From Unio delphinus (Eukaryota > Mollusca > Bivalvia > Unionida > Unionidae), in NCBI GenBank assembly GCA_029339505.1, contig JAQISU010000132.1, positions 11,201,001 through 11,265,000 on the forward strand: 64,000 nt of DNA, read 5' to 3'. Of this stretch, positions 39,597-52,517 are shown in pieces. Position 1 is the first letter of the stretch. Each line of letters starts with the position of its first letter. Both the position numbers and the translations under genes were made by a program. Below the pieces are notes generated by a model. That model had not been told where the DNA came from. It made no database searches and saw only the letters and a list, made by a program, of their open reading frames with translations.

Positions 39597-40515
39597 CTGT
39601 TTCTCTCTGCAGATTCTGCTTGACTGGTTCCATGCTTTCTTCAGGAGGAGATGGAAACTGAAGGGTGCCATAATACAATGCCAAACAAAGTTCTACTAGT
39701 CGAATCAACATAGGAAGCTGGGTATCAGTCAGAGATAGATCAAGTCTCTCACAATACAAATTAATTTTGGTCTCTATTGGAAATTTCCCATGTATGTTTT
39801 CATACTTCATCAAAATTCTACAAGCAACGTGGCATCTGTATGCTAGTGGATCCTGGTAGTATTCTATTCTACCACTAGCATCTCTCTTGTCAAGGCATAC
39901 AGTCAAGTCACAAAAATTGACAACTCGTCTAAGACTGAGATCAGGGGGAGATAATTCAACAAAAGACCTATCCCATTCCTGATTCACACTGTAACATTCT
40001 GCAGATTTAGCATTGACAGAAAGTACAATGTCATCCTCAACAAATTTGATAATCAAGTTGTTGACAATGATACTAACATTATTTACAATTTTATTCATCA
40101 GGCTCTGCAAGTAACCTGGTGGCAAATCTACATCCACTTGCTGTTTAATTTTGGGACGTTGGAAATTTGCAGACTTTACTCCTCGTCCAGACTCTCCTGA
40201 TTCAGAACTATGGTATTCACTGTAAGCTGTATCTCTTAATTTTAGTATACATTCTATGGTGTTGATTGTAATGACAACTGGTTCAGATCCTAGTTTTGTC
40301 CAAGGAACATGAATTCGCAATTCATGAATGTGCCCACTACTGAACACAACTGGCAATTGGATAGCTTTCTCAATGACATCTAGACGAAGATCAAGATTGT
40401 TTAAGACAACATCTCCTCCCCATAGAGACAGCTGAAAATCTTCTTGTCGAAGTTTTATATACTTGTCAACATAGCCCATCAAAAGAGGGGCTATGTATGA
40501 CTCAATTTTAAACAT
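39597..40515 (-). CDS. VPS13B: VPS13B coding exon 1 (residues 1-306), chorein N-terminal domain
   Basis: This exon encodes the N-terminus of VPS13B (COH1), a bridge-like lipid-transfer protein that acts at the Golgi and endosomes; the human gene is mutated in Cohen syndrome. The translation opens MFKIESYIAPLLMGYVDKYI and carries the VPS13 chorein block with LSLWGGDVVLNNLDLRLDV (about residues 29-47), then HIHELRIHVPWTKLGSEPVV and a DDIVLSVNAKSAECYSV segment, all strongly resembling human VPS13B as I know it. The start is supported by an in-frame TAG four codons upstream and by an acceptor (TTTCAG) at 40545-40550, so a non-coding 5' exon must lie further right. The exon ends at a CAG|GTAAAG donor in phase 1; a weaker same-phase donor lies 6 bp on. 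Open reading past the donor is intronic. The domain assignment is from memory of the family, not a search. Confidence 0.95.
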
Positions 40516-40517
40516 GA

Positions 40518-40535
40518 TTATTTTCTACTGTTCAT
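40518..40535 (-). promoter_or_regulatory. Short upstream ORF in the VPS13B 5' leader
   Basis: Reading the minus strand between the putative acceptor and the VPS13B start there is an ATG followed by four sense codons and TAA (MNSRK), ending two bases before the main ATG. Such mini-ORFs can lower initiation at the next start. This is seen in sequence; any regulatory effect is inferred. Confidence 0.35.
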
Positions 40536-40550
40536 CTCAACCTGCTGAAA

Positions 40551-43500
40551 TGAAAGAATTAAAGAATTGCATATTACAATTACTTCAACATGCAAGAACA
40601 TGCTTGTGGGACTACTAAAAACATTACTATGCTAAAAATTTCTCAAAATATCAGGATACTGTTTTCTGAAAATAGACATCATGGTATCAGTCAATCTAGG
40701 GCATCTACTGTAATCATCAAATACTTAATGGTGATATGGTAATATGTATGCTAAGGGATAAAAAAAATGGTAATAGAAAACTAATGTTTTATTAAACCAC
40801 CACATAAGGTAAAATATAAATCCCAGTGTATCCAGCATAAGATACCCATAGCCATCGCACAGGTTTCTTAATAATATGTATACCAGTGTACGACTCTGCA
40901 TAGTTGCAAACATAAAAGGGAAAGTTACTAGAGAGTAATAGCAGATACAAAGACACAATGACAGTAGTCACACACCCTCCTGTTTGTAGCTCTTAACCGA
41001 TTTCAAAACAAAATGAATCAAAGATATTAAAAAAATGCACAGATTGTTTTCATTTCAGACATCAATTTATAATTTTCAACCTTATCATTGCCAGGGGTTA
41101 GGGGGATACAACAACAGGAAGTTGTACAAATACTATAGAAGAAATATTAAGCCCCTTTGCAACTCTAACATATTATTGTTGAGATGGTACAATTTTTCAA
41201 AACCTATTTGGTTACAATACAAAGGAAAAAAAGAAATGTACTTTTTTTTAATGATGCCAATCTGAAACTTGCATGATCTGAGATGTTTTCAATTTTCTAA
41301 AACTCAAATTGGTAACCAATCGTCTGCTCATAAAATACAATAAAAGAATAACTTGAGACAATTAATACTGTAGTAAAAACTTTTGTTGTAAAATCATTGG
41401 TTATTCAAAATAGAAAAACACCAAAACACATTTTTGGCCTATTGACAGTAGAAGAAAAAGGAAAAAAAAAACATGGTTTATAATGTCCTACTACTTGATA
41501 CAACAGAGCCATCCCAGGGCATAAACCAGGGTATAATGTTAAGTATAGGAGAAGAATTCAGTCTAGGATCATATAATATTCAATTTTTGAAATGAATTTG
41601 ATAAATGTTAATTTAAAAAATAAGAAAGGATGAAAGGAAAATTTTTTTTGAAAGATTGGACTATCTTTTATAATATATTCAACAAAAAAGACACTATAAT
41701 TAGTATTCCACAAGGATTACATGGCGTAAAGAAAGTAACACTGAGCTTTTAGGACATAAAAACAATAAAGCAGTCCCTTTTAAAGCAAGGGACAACAAAG
41801 TCCAGCAGTTATTTTTTTAAAGCAAGGGACTGCAAAGTAATTAGCAAACAGTCAGAAGATTAAGAGTGCCAGAATAAAAAAAAAAAACTTACAGAAAGCT
41901 ACCTGAACTATATATAAAAAATTTAGTTCAATAAATGAGTTTTATGATAGATGAAAAAAAGAAGTGGTGTGCAACCTGTTTACCTTATGTAAAATATAGG
42001 AAAAGTGAATAAAATGATTGGCAGGGAAGTCCATAGGCTTAAGAAAAATAAGGATTATTTCAATGAATGAATGTGTACTGACCACTGTATCAACTGTTAC
42101 ACAAAGTTTTAGCTTAATTAGCAAAATACAATTGCTTGCAATTCCTGTAATTTTTAGCAACAGAGAGTTTGAAATACTGTACAGAGAGTTTGTAATACTG
42201 TACAGATATATTAACTTTCCTTTTTAGGACCAAATTTTCTTCATTTTCAGTTATATTATCTTACAGCAAGGATGATTTTAACTGGAACTAAATAAAAGAC
42301 AAAACATTTTTAAAACTAACTTCAAGTTCCGTATTTTATTAAAAAATTTCAAACCTTTCATCTTTTTTTTAAAAATTGAATGAGAACCACTTTCACCTGC
42401 ATGAATTGGTCTTGTATACAATTGGTATGCCTCTGCACTATACTACAATACAACTTCTATAAACCATTCATTAAACATTCTAGTAGATTATATTCAATAT
42501 TATTATTTTTCAAATTATTACACCCTTTTTTATTAGATTATCACTTGGTAACATGTCAATAAAACGACTAATTAATGTATATATCAACATGGTCATGAAG
42601 GTGCATAACTGTTGTTCAAAAACTGAATAATAATTTTAAGTAAAGTCAATTGAATCATGATAATTTAATGCTCTCCACCTTAAATGTCATCAAAATAATC
42701 CAGAGGAAAACTAATTATCGCTATGGACTTGTACAATGGTTACCAGTTCTTATATACAGGGCCAAGAAAACAGGATATCTGACCTATCATAAGAAATTGC
42801 AGGGTAGTATTCAGTGTATCCCCTAGGGGTGCAAGATGAGAGTCAAAAGTCTCCTTGGCATCTCCCTGCTATCAAAACTGGGGGTCAGGCTGAGTAAAAA
42901 AAAAAATTGGTATCAAAACTGGGGGTCAAATGAAAAGTTTGGGGACTCTGAAGCGCAAATGAGGGTAAAGGGAAACACTGAGTATTTTCCATACATGAAC
43001 AGCTCTCATCACTAACTCTTGTTTGTACTGGTTCACACCTTTATATTGACATATCCAAAAAATGTTGATGTACTTTTACATTGATTTTGCTGCAAGTCCA
43101 GTATGTCAGCCTATTTTGCGCATCATGCAATTCTGCATAACAACACATCATTTCTGTAAACACTAGTTTTGGTAAAACATTTCAATCTTATCAAGAAAAG
43201 AACAATCATACTTTAAGAAAGGAAAGTGATTTTCATAAAGTGTAAAAAAAATATCCCATATTTGTAAACTAAATGCATACAAGTGTGATTTCTAAATGTC
43301 AACATGAAAACGAACTTCATAACCTCCTTGAGCTTGTAATGCATAAAAACCTATTTAATACTTGTTTTTTTCACAACCATTCAAATAAATAGATTATTTA
43401 AAAGATGGAAATATTTATATCAGAACAATACTGCATCTTAATCTAAGTTTCTAATTTTGCAAAAAAGTTGTCCTACTTTATCATCTACTATTCAGCTTAA

Positions 43501-45189
43501 GAATTTGCTGGTCAAACAAATTCTCAAGAAATTCCCAGGCATATAATCTGTTTCTTTATTTCTTTAGTAAGTTTTTCCCCATAAAAGAACACATTACATC
43601 CTATTCAATGTTATTATCTTGAAAATAATAGCTTATTTTTTTTATAAAATGTTGAACTTTTACTAATTTTTTTGCCAGATTATTTTAGTTTGCATAATAT
43701 CTCTTGCCATTTAGTGGCATTGTTAATTTTTTTTAATGTGAAACATAAACATTACTTAGTTCCTCAGCAAAATTCTGACAGAAAGAAAGTAATGCATTTC
43801 ATTTTCACAGCCCAATGTATAAACATTACACCTTTTCAAAGCCAAGTGCAGAATAGACCAACATATTATAAGTCATAAAACCACAAGGGTCAAATCCCTG
43901 TGTCCAAATTTAGAATAATTTTGAACAGAATGTTCAACTGTAAATTGCCACTTTTCAAATGGTAAACATTTTCATCAATTGGTCGAATTCAAAGTTTGTT
44001 TTGCGCCAATATTGGTGTTGGAAACCTCACATGCCATGAAAAGCCCGTCATCAATGTATCTCTAAGGTGACATTTAAGGAATTTGAATATTGAAATGAAG
44101 CGAATAATCACCATTTAATGGTATATGTAATCAAATTCTACACCTATTCCAGACAGAATCTGTATTGAATGCCTACATGATCTATTAGTTATTGGGATAC
44201 TAAATATCTTGTCCTACAACTAAAAATCAAGTCCTACAATGTAACCTGTTATTTATGTTTTGGGTGTCGAGGTCTTACTACCCATAAAACACTACTGTGT
44301 AGCATGTTCCAATGTTGATAACTTCAAATTTTTGGTAATATTTCGCACTTGGCAGCCCATATCGAAATACCAAAATCGGTTAAAAGGATAATACAAATTT
44401 TGAATGAAATGAAGCTATCTAAACATTTCTTGAATATTAATATTCTTTTTTTGTTTCATTAAAGAAATATACTTAAACTTAATCCAATTTCGGCATTCCT
44501 GGCTTCCATGGCTTTCTAGCCCACTGAAATGTAGGCCAACAAAACTTGAAAACAGATCTATTTTCTTGTGTGATAATCATACTTTATTAAAGAAAGGGCA
44601 TCAAAGTAAGTAAAGTCAGACTAAAACATAATGACTTTAATTTGTAGAAAAGCATTGTTATGGGCTGCCAAGTGTTTGAGATATTCCTGAAATCTGACTT
44701 TAATGTAGGGCTTCGGGGCCCAAAACAAAACAAAAATTATTTAACGGGCGAGGGCTTCCATTGTATGACTACTAAAAAAATCATGCACAGGTGCATTGAA
44801 CATAGTAAATATATAAAGATAGGAGAAAAAAATTGCAAATATGAAACAGCCGTTAAAAATTACATTAAGTACACACTACTCATTTACAAAATCGTGGGCA
44901 GAACTAGCCACATGCCATGTACGTAATAGGCTGATTTTGGGTAGTCTGCTCGCTATGGCACATACATTTATGGACCAATTCTACTATCGGCCAAGCTGCT
45001 CAAGAGTTGGACGTTTGTATTACTTATACTATAATTTTTAAATAATATCTCTATTAAAATTTACTGTACTGGCTTTGTTCGGTTAACTAACTTTTCGTCA
45101 CATCTGCATAATGTAATAGTTTATCCTCAACACATTACGAGTGTACTTTATATCAAATGAAACTGCCACCTCACAGGAAAAGAATAAGT
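40551..45189. other. VPS13B upstream interval (5' intron or intergenic)
   Basis: No coding exon is recognised. Because exon 1 has an acceptor at 40545, much of this is probably the first, 5'-UTR intron. Small direct repeats occur near 42845-42930 (ATCAAAACTGGGGGTCA twice) and 42166-42205 (ACAGAGAGTTTG/GTAATACTGT). Otherwise I see nothing distinct. Confidence 0.5.
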
Positions 45190-45300
45190 AAGAGTTATCT
45201 CTCTTGTGCAGATTTCACTTCCGCTTTCGTTAAGGTCGCGTTGGCTAAATTGTTTTCATTTTACCAAGGTAAAGACTAAGCGAATATTCAGATAAAGAAG
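45190..45300. promoter_or_regulatory. Possible promoter region, ETS-like site
   Basis: In an AT-rich interval with few CpGs this stretch has a local cluster (TCCGC, TTCGT, GTCGCG). It contains CACTTCCG at 45216-45223, whose complement CGGAAGTG matches the ETS/GABP core common in animal housekeeping promoters. It lies upstream of the VPS13B leader acceptor at 40545 and upstream of the plus-strand zinc-finger gene, so it could serve either or both. No transcription start can be read directly. Confidence 0.25.
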
Positions 45301-45464
45301 AAGCACAATTTCATAACTAAGAATTTAAGCGTACTATCTATATTTCACATCTTGAATACAAGAATAGGGTCTAATTTTGCATTCCTTATTCAGTTCTCAA
45401 ATGTTTGATGGTTCAACATTTGTAACGACTAAACTACTCACTTGCATCAGTGGGGAAATAAATG

Positions 45465-45512
45465 ATAACACTGCTTAGTTATAACACTGCTTAGTTATAA
45501 CACTGCTTAGTT
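45465..45512. repeat. 16-bp tandem repeat, three exact copies
   Basis: ATAACACTGCTTAGTT occurs three times in a row without change. Confidence 0.95.
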
Positions 45513-45969
45513 ATTTGATGAGTGTGATCATTAGTTTCCCCAGAACTAGATGCCTGTGGACTAAACGATATTTAGTAATGGACACACACATAATACTATA
45601 ATGCATGTTAGAGAATTTTGAATTCTTACTCCATGGAGATGTAAACCCAGACCTGCAGGCACCCATCAGTTTGTATGCACCAGTCCATCATGACCTAGCA
45701 TACATCACTAAAACATGATGTAACACAGTCGATGGTGTACACACGTGAATAGCAGACATATTGCATGTCAACCTAGTAATTCATCTAACTACACAGTCAC
45801 AGATTCCTAAGCCACAATCAAGGTAGTATTAACCAGTAGAATCTAGGGATAGCACTATACATTTTGTTTGGTGTTATATTTTAAATGCTCAATAATAAAT
45901 ACTATCACACCATTCTCTACCCACAATTTATATACATCCATTTATTTTTTTTATTCATAGTACATGTTA

Positions 45970-46165
45970 CCAGTCCAGTGGCCTAGTGGTTGTAGTGTCC
46001 GCCTCATATGTGGGAGGTCCAAGATTTGACCTAGACCAAGTCAAACCAAAGACTTATAAAAACGGTACCTACAGCTGCCTCATTAAGCTCTCAGCATTAA
46101 GACATTAGTGTTTGGACTGGTTGGCCTGGTCTCAGGATATTGTGACTGGGTGGGACACACCTATC
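45970..46165 (+). mobile_element. SINE family A copy, 3'-truncated
   Basis: The plus strand begins CCAGTGGCCTAGTGGTTGTA (A-box) and continues with GGGAGGTCCAAGATTTGACC, CCAAAGACTTATAAAAACGG, GGACTGGTTGGCCTGGT and GATATTGTGACTGGGTGGGAC, then loses similarity. The typical CCTAATCAAAC tail is missing. Confidence 0.75.
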
Positions 46166-47519
46166 TCAATGGCCATGTTTACATATGAAATATATTTTTT
46201 AATTAAATTTCATGTAATGCTGTCATTAACTGTGTTGTTTAGAACAATCTGCTCATTGGATGCAGAAACTTATAATTGTCCATGGTAGCAAAGTATTAAG
46301 TAACGGTCAGTGGTATTTACCAGTATGTATACTATTTTATGATGCAGTCATTCATAGCAGTTTCAAATCACTTATTTGCAAACAGATCATGCTGGTTGCA
46401 TTATACAGGTGGTCACTCATAGTGCATTTATATAATAAAATCAATCCATGAATAACAATGTTGTAAATGACAGGTGGTTACTCATAACAGGTTACTCAAG
46501 ATAGGTTTTATTGCAGCAGTAAATAGTACTAACTAAATGAAAAACAGCAGCTAATTGCAATGCCTTCGAAACTCTGTCAGTTCAAGAAATGTGTAGATCA
46601 TTTCAAATTATACATGAATCGCTTGGTTCAGCTAAGTTGTTCCATATCCCCTGTCATTGAACCGAAAACTCATTATACTCTTTCCATTTCAAAAGCACTT
46701 AGCATCCCAGGGTGTTCTGAGAGAAGAAGAAAAAATTAATTTAAAGTAATACTACTTGTGATCAACCATGCAGATATTTTTTTGTCTCCCTTTCCCATAA
46801 AATAGAATGTGACAGTGAAACCTGTGGTTTGTGGTTCCATTACATAGGGTTACAAAGTAAATTTTTCTTTTTGGGAACTGTTTTCTAACCTCCTGGAATA
46901 TAAAACTTCAGTATGTGTCAGCCCAGTTATTATAGGAGATTTCAGTTTTCTCTTAAGACTATCCTGTAAACATATCGTATACACATTGATACTGTATGAT
47001 TAAAATTTCACATGTTCAACCTCAGTTTGCCAACCCACCATTAAACATCTTCAATCTTTAGTTGCTTTTAAGAGAAACATATGAATGATTGATAGAACCC
47101 AACTAATGCATGGCATCCAAACAAACCTATAAACATAATAGTTTTGTTATGTCCTACAGCAGAATAACCTGAACTGTTCTCCATTGTGTATTATTTTCAA
47201 TAAGCTGCTTTGCACTGCTAAAAAATAATGTCATTAGGCTGGTAGACTTGTTTTCATCTAGTATTACTGTCTATAATAAATCAATGAAGCTATGACGAAG
47301 AATGCCATTACAGAATGTCAAAGGCAACCTTAACAGCATTATTAAAGCCTGTCTCTATAGATTTTTAAATGTGCAATCCTGATGAAGAGCGCCCCAGAAG
47401 CATGTGAACTTGTTCTGATTCTGACATCACTGCTGCTTGAGGCATCGATTCACTTTTTCCTTCTATAACCTATGTTATTAATACATGTACTTTCCTGTCA
47501 TAAAGGGAATTCCCATAAT
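46166..47519. other. Intergenic or intronic AT-rich sequence
   Basis: A fragment at about 46400-46515 (CAGGTGGTCACTCATAG, GACAGGTGGTTACTCATAAC) is related to the TIR element at 51529-51846. Nothing else is recognised. Confidence 0.5.
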
Positions 47520-47890
47520 TTCTTAAAACTACCATGATAGCAATGTTTTGTATCTGCGTCGCTTGCAATTTTCTTTCAGCTGATATCACTAACACACTTG
47601 TGTGTTCCTTAATTCTCTAGGCTGGACTAATGTAATTCTCTTCTATCTGGTTCATCTTAGTAAACTTCAGAAATTATGGCTGCATAGAGTACCAAGAACC
47701 AAACACTCCTCCTGTCAGCTTTTTACCAATCACTGGTTTCCTGCTCACTCCAGAATCAAACAAAATAAGTTTTTTTAAAACTGCATTTCATTGACTGCCT
47801 CCAGTTTAAAGTACCTATCTGCCCTCACCCACATGCAAATCCATTCTAAATACTAGGCTCCTCTTCATTATTCATTACACTGATCATTCA
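47520..47890 (+). pseudogene. CR1/L2-like LINE reverse-transcriptase fragment
   Basis: Across shifting plus-strand frames the pieces read YLRRLQF, SADITNTLVCSLILSRLD, CNSLLSGL-like sequence, KLQKLWLHRVPRTKH and ITPVLSAFYQSLV followed by KLHFIDCLQFKVPI. The order matches the end of CR1/L2-type RTs (LDYCNSLL..., KLQ..QNAAARL, ITPVL..LHWLPV). Frameshifts and stops show an old dead copy. Confidence 0.6.
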
Positions 47891-47990
47891 TAAAATGAAG
47901 TCATACAGACCATCTTTTTTGCTAACCTGGGCCAAACTAATTGGAATGAATATTGCCTGTTGAACTTGGACACACTGTGATCTCATATGG

Positions 47991-48453
47991 TATAACGGTA
48001 CCAATTGCGCATGTCCAGGTGGGAGGTGCTTAAGGTGTAGGGTCCATTGTATTCAGAGATAAAGAACAACACAAGCTTTGATTGGTGGATTATGTAAGAG
48101 TTGTACTTTCTGTTAGGCTTAAAAAAAAAGTTTAGCCTCATGGCAACATGTGAATTTATGCTAATTCCTAAATAGATCAAATTTTGTATTTTTTATGATT
48201 TTTTGAAAATGTAATACACATGACTGAAAATAGGTATGTTGTGACTAGATAACTCATACCCCTGTCTAGTTCCAGCAGAGTTATCTCTCTTAAATGCAAT
48301 GGAGTACCTGGTTTTGTCATCGTCAAATTGACAATCTAACATTTTTCTCTATAACAGTGTGTGAGATGCACGCTAAATTAGGATATAAAATATATTTATC
48401 TCTCCAAATATTAGCATTGAGGTCTATGGAAAAACAATTGGTACCATGATACC
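47991..48453. mobile_element. TIR element, copy 1 (about 460 bp)
   Basis: The left end GGTATAACGGTACCAATTG and the complement of the right end, GGTATCATGGTACCAATTG, form a 19-bp imperfect terminal inverted repeat. No transposase is encoded, so it behaves like a MITE. The minus-strand frames over it repeat in copy 2 and are not taken as genes. Confidence 0.68.
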
Positions 48454-50482
48454 TAAAAGATAATACCAGCTTCACAGTATATCCATAGTAACGAGTATAC
48501 ATAGCCAACACTTCTATACTGTCATAGTGTCATTTGGTTAAACAATGGATATTGAGATGTTTTGGTCTAATATTGACAGACTTTTACAAAGAAAATGTAG
48601 AAAATAACACATTAGCTTTGGAATGGGGCTTTTGTAACTATATCTATAGCATATATAGACTGATGGCTTTGTGACTGTGTAGTCAGCTCCAATATTAGCA
48701 TACAGGCAAAAAAACGGTTATGTAAAGTTAATATAGTTAATTTTAGCCAAAGTATTGACTATTTTATGCGCAAAAGATGAAAAATCATGGATAAAAAACA
48801 ACTCTCTTGTTCTTCTAAAGCATGTTATAGACCAGGATAGAGGACACTACTGGTCCTCTTGTAGATAGTTCACTTGTATCATAAAGAATATTCTGGTATG
48901 AGTATTTTAGGTAATTTATTAAAGATATGGTATTCCTTCCTATTTTGATTTGAATTGTCCTGCACTAAATGTCTTTTTTTTTGTTGTAAACTTTTGTGCC
49001 TTGAAAAATGAACATGCGATTCCTTAGTTAGATAATCATTCTTGAGGTCTCTACTACATATAGAAGCCTTGATTTTAGGTTCTCACTTTATCAGTAATGC
49101 ATTTTTGGATAATTTAATTGCATTGAAGTTAATACATGTGTTCTTGAACTCATCTATATTACATGGAAAATATCTTGGAGGAAATAAAAAGACCACATCT
49201 TATGTATATCATTAAGTTATCTCCCTTACACCAGACCTAAAATTTCAATAGATAAAACCCTACAATTTAAGTGAGTTTGTATGAAAATCAAGAGAAGATT
49301 TGTGAATTATCATATTAGCCCTTGGTCTTGATGCAAATTGAACTAAAAGTACTTTAATAATTTCTACCAGTAATGTTTACAAGTTTGAAAACTGATCAAA
49401 CATGCTTTGTTTAGTTTAGGTATTTTTCTGTCTAACAGAAGCCCATTATTGTTAATTTCTTATTTAGAAGAAATATAACTTATACGCATCTATATTATCT
49501 ACATTATTCACCCTTTTATATTAGCTAGGAATGAACACCATGCCACCTGATATTTGGTGCCTGTAAGGGATGTAATAGCACAGGTGCCTTTGAATTGTAT
49601 TTGCACCTATGGTCCACTGCCGCCCTATATTTTCTAAGATAATATTATCAAGCTCTCACTTCTCATTTTTCTCATTGCTGCTTTTGTCTCCTTTAATTAC
49701 ATTATCATTAGCTACATCTCCCATTTAGATACACACTTTCCTCCTGTTTTTAAATCCATTGAACTCACTATACTCATTGTTAAACTTGAGCCTTTTTCTG
49801 TATTTTAATCCCCATTTTCACCTCCAAATCCAACATAACCACTAAGAAAGCTTTTATCTAATTTATTTGGTGTCAGATTGGCTTATTACATCAACTGTAT
49901 TCACTACACAAAGGAGGGAAGCTTTCAGTTTGTATGACAAAGAGGCTGGGTAGCTTGACCTTTGTGTGAGGACTGGGGGTTACTGACCTCATTCATATGC
50001 TGACACTGTAAAGTGTTCAAAGCTAAGACTTTATAATTAGACTAGGCCATGTCCACCTGTCTCTGTTGTTACTTTCTGTGTTCATGAAACAAATATAAGT
50101 CCTTTATTTTAGATCAAAAGGTCTCTTTAAGAGTAGAACTGGTACATGCTAACTAGTGCATTGACCTTTGACCTTACTATTAAACAATATGACATAATGT
50201 GATTTATCCCCTATCACCAAAGTGAAGTTTGATAAGTGCTAATATGAATAAAACAACTCATAGTTAAAAAAATTCATTTTATTTCAAAAGATGAGTTTGT
50301 TAGTGAAGCAAAGGTATGAAAACAGGAGTTCAAACAGCTCCATAACATTTCTATACACAATCAGATAAAACATAGCTTAGTACCTCATAAAATTGGTTTT
50401 GACAAGCGAGACTAGGTACATGTGTTACTTATATAGTCTCGAGCTATTTCACAGATTATTGGAAAAATCAAGGTTTGCTATA
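48454..50482. other. Interval between the two TIR elements
   Basis: Two kilobases of AT-rich sequence with no open frame of note, no gag or pol similarity and no exon recognised. This argues against the flanking pair being LTRs of one element. Confidence 0.5.
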
Positions 50483-50949
50483 GGTATAACGGTACCAATT
50501 GCGCATGTCCAGGTGGGAGGTGCTTAAGGTGTAGGGTCCATTGTATTCAGAGATAAAGAACAACACAAGCTTTGATTGGTGGATTATGTAAGAGTTGTAC
50601 TTTCTGTTAGGCTTAAAAAAAAAATTTAGCCTCTTGGCAACATGTGAATTTATGCTAATTCCTAAATAGATCAAATTTTGTATTTTTTATGATTTTTTTG
50701 AAAATGTAATACACATGACTGAAAATAGGTATGTTGTGACTAGATAACTCATACCCCTGTCTAGTTCCAGCAGAGTTATCTCTCTTAAATGCAATGGAGT
50801 ACCTGGTTTTGTCATTGTCAAATTGACAATCTAACATTGTTCTCTATAACAGTGTGTGAGATGCATGCTAAATTTTAGGATATAAAATATATTTATCTCT
50901 CCAAATATTAGCATTGAGGTCTATGGAAAAACAATTGGTACAGTGATAT
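50483..50949. mobile_element. TIR element, copy 2 (same orientation)
   Basis: This copy matches copy 1 almost base for base from GGTATAACGGTACCAATTG to CAATTGGTAC. The few differences include CATGGC versus CTTGGC, CATCGTC versus CATTGTC, and an added TT in the GCTAAATTTTAGG stretch. The right end is more diverged than in copy 1. Confidence 0.68.
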
Positions 50950-51019
50950 CATATATATCCTTATATGATAACTAATATTGTATAGTACTTATGAGTTTGA
51001 AAGATTAAATGTTGTACTA

Positions 51020-51075
51020 AACCCTCATTATTATTATTATTAGTAGTAGTAGTAGTATTATTAGTATTATTACAG
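51020..51075. repeat. (TTA/TAG)n microsatellite
   Basis: Alternating ATTATTATT and AGTAGTAGT trinucleotide tracts. The minus-strand frame across it (TTTTTNNNN) is low-complexity by-product. Confidence 0.9.
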
Positions 51076-51528
51076 CATTGATACAAACATAGGATTGAGT
51101 ACTGTTTTGAAGACATGATTAGAAGAGTTAAAGTAAGGTGCCTATTTGTATTGTTTTTAGCACACCTGGCCATAAGGCCAAGAGAACTAATCATTTAGCT
51201 TGTATCCATTATCTGTCTGCCACTGTCCATCAACAATTGCTTGTTAACAATTTGATCATTTACACTTATGTCATTAAGTTCTTTTTCAAATTCAAAATTG
51301 AGCAAAAATCCACATTAATGAGGCGATTTCTATTGTTATTTTTACTCCACCTACTTTTTGAAGATTGCCATGATACACACATTATTCCAAAGTCTTGTTT
51401 GGACAGAATGAAAAAAGTGCTGTTGATGCATAAATTATTAATGCCAAAACAGCCAACTTGAAAATCTTGTTTTAGCTTCTCTTCCTGAATTTGAACACAG
51501 GGTTTTCAATAAAACCTCTTATGATGGG

Positions 51529-51846
51529 TACAGTAGAACCCGTTTTGAAAGACCACCCTTTCTGCCAAATAATAATTGTCTCCCATGACATGTCATAATA
51601 CTATATAATGAATAAAGTAGTACCTATCTTGAAAGACTACCCATTCTGCTAAATAATAATGTTCTCTCAAGACAGGTGGTCTCCTATGAATATATCCATG
51701 CATTGAAAATGTGATCTCTCAAGACGTGGTCTCTCATAACAATGGTCTTTCAAGACAGGTTCTACTGTATTCCCATGCATCAAGAATGTGGTCTTTCCAT
51801 ACAAGTTGCCTAATAGCAATGGTCTTTCAAGACCGGTTTTACTGTA
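51529..51846. mobile_element. TACAGTA-type TIR element
   Basis: The left end TACAGTAGAACCCGTTTTGA and the right end, whose complement begins TACAGTAAAACCGGTCTTGA, form a long imperfect terminal inverted repeat. Internally the phrase GACAGGTGGTCTC and the complement phrases recur, and a second right-type end (GACAGGTTCTACTGTA) occurs at about 51755-51770, suggesting nested or tandem ends. Related scraps lie at about 22763 and 46400. Confidence 0.65.
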
Positions 51847-52517
51847 TTAAATGAGAATGGTTTTGCCTGAACATTAAATATGGCCACCATCATGTTTATC
51901 TTAAAACTGCTTTTGCTACACCACCTGAATGGATGGTCATAGAGCTTTCACTAAAAGACTTCTTATGATGTTTGTTTGTAAATGAAAATGGCTCCAATCC
52001 AACATGCAATGTGGCCACAAATGCAGCCATCTTGAAAATCTTATTGCTACTCCTTCTGAATAGAAGTTAGAAAGTTATATCAACATGTGGTTTTCATTGA
52101 AAGCCCATCTGTGCCAATCTGACCACCACAGCAGCCATCTTGAAAATCTTATCTTTATTCCTATTATTTTCAACTTCTGTTCAGATTGGTATATGTTAGC
52201 ACTCAAGAATGCAGTATTGCAAGTTTCGCTTTTATTTCTAGCAAAAATTTCACTGTATGTTTTATATTAAATATTACTTGAATTGTTTCTTTTTAGCTCG
52301 AACTTTAAAACCTTATTCAGTTGAAATAACTCATTGATAGAACTAAATTTGGACAATTTAATTTGACCCAAACACTAGCTGTAATATAGTAAGGGCTGCG
52401 GCATAGTGAGGCTTGAAGCTAAAGAACAATCTTTGTTGATTAAACTTTAGTGATGTTTTATCACTTGTTTGTTGCATTAAAATCTTTAAATCTTTATTAG
52501 GTCTTATTGTTTTTCAG

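Noticed and set aside
47991..50949. LTR retrotransposon bounded by the 460-bp direct repeats
   Set aside because: The repeats have inverted ends of their own, do not start TG and end CA, and the 2 kb between them has no gag or pol similarity.
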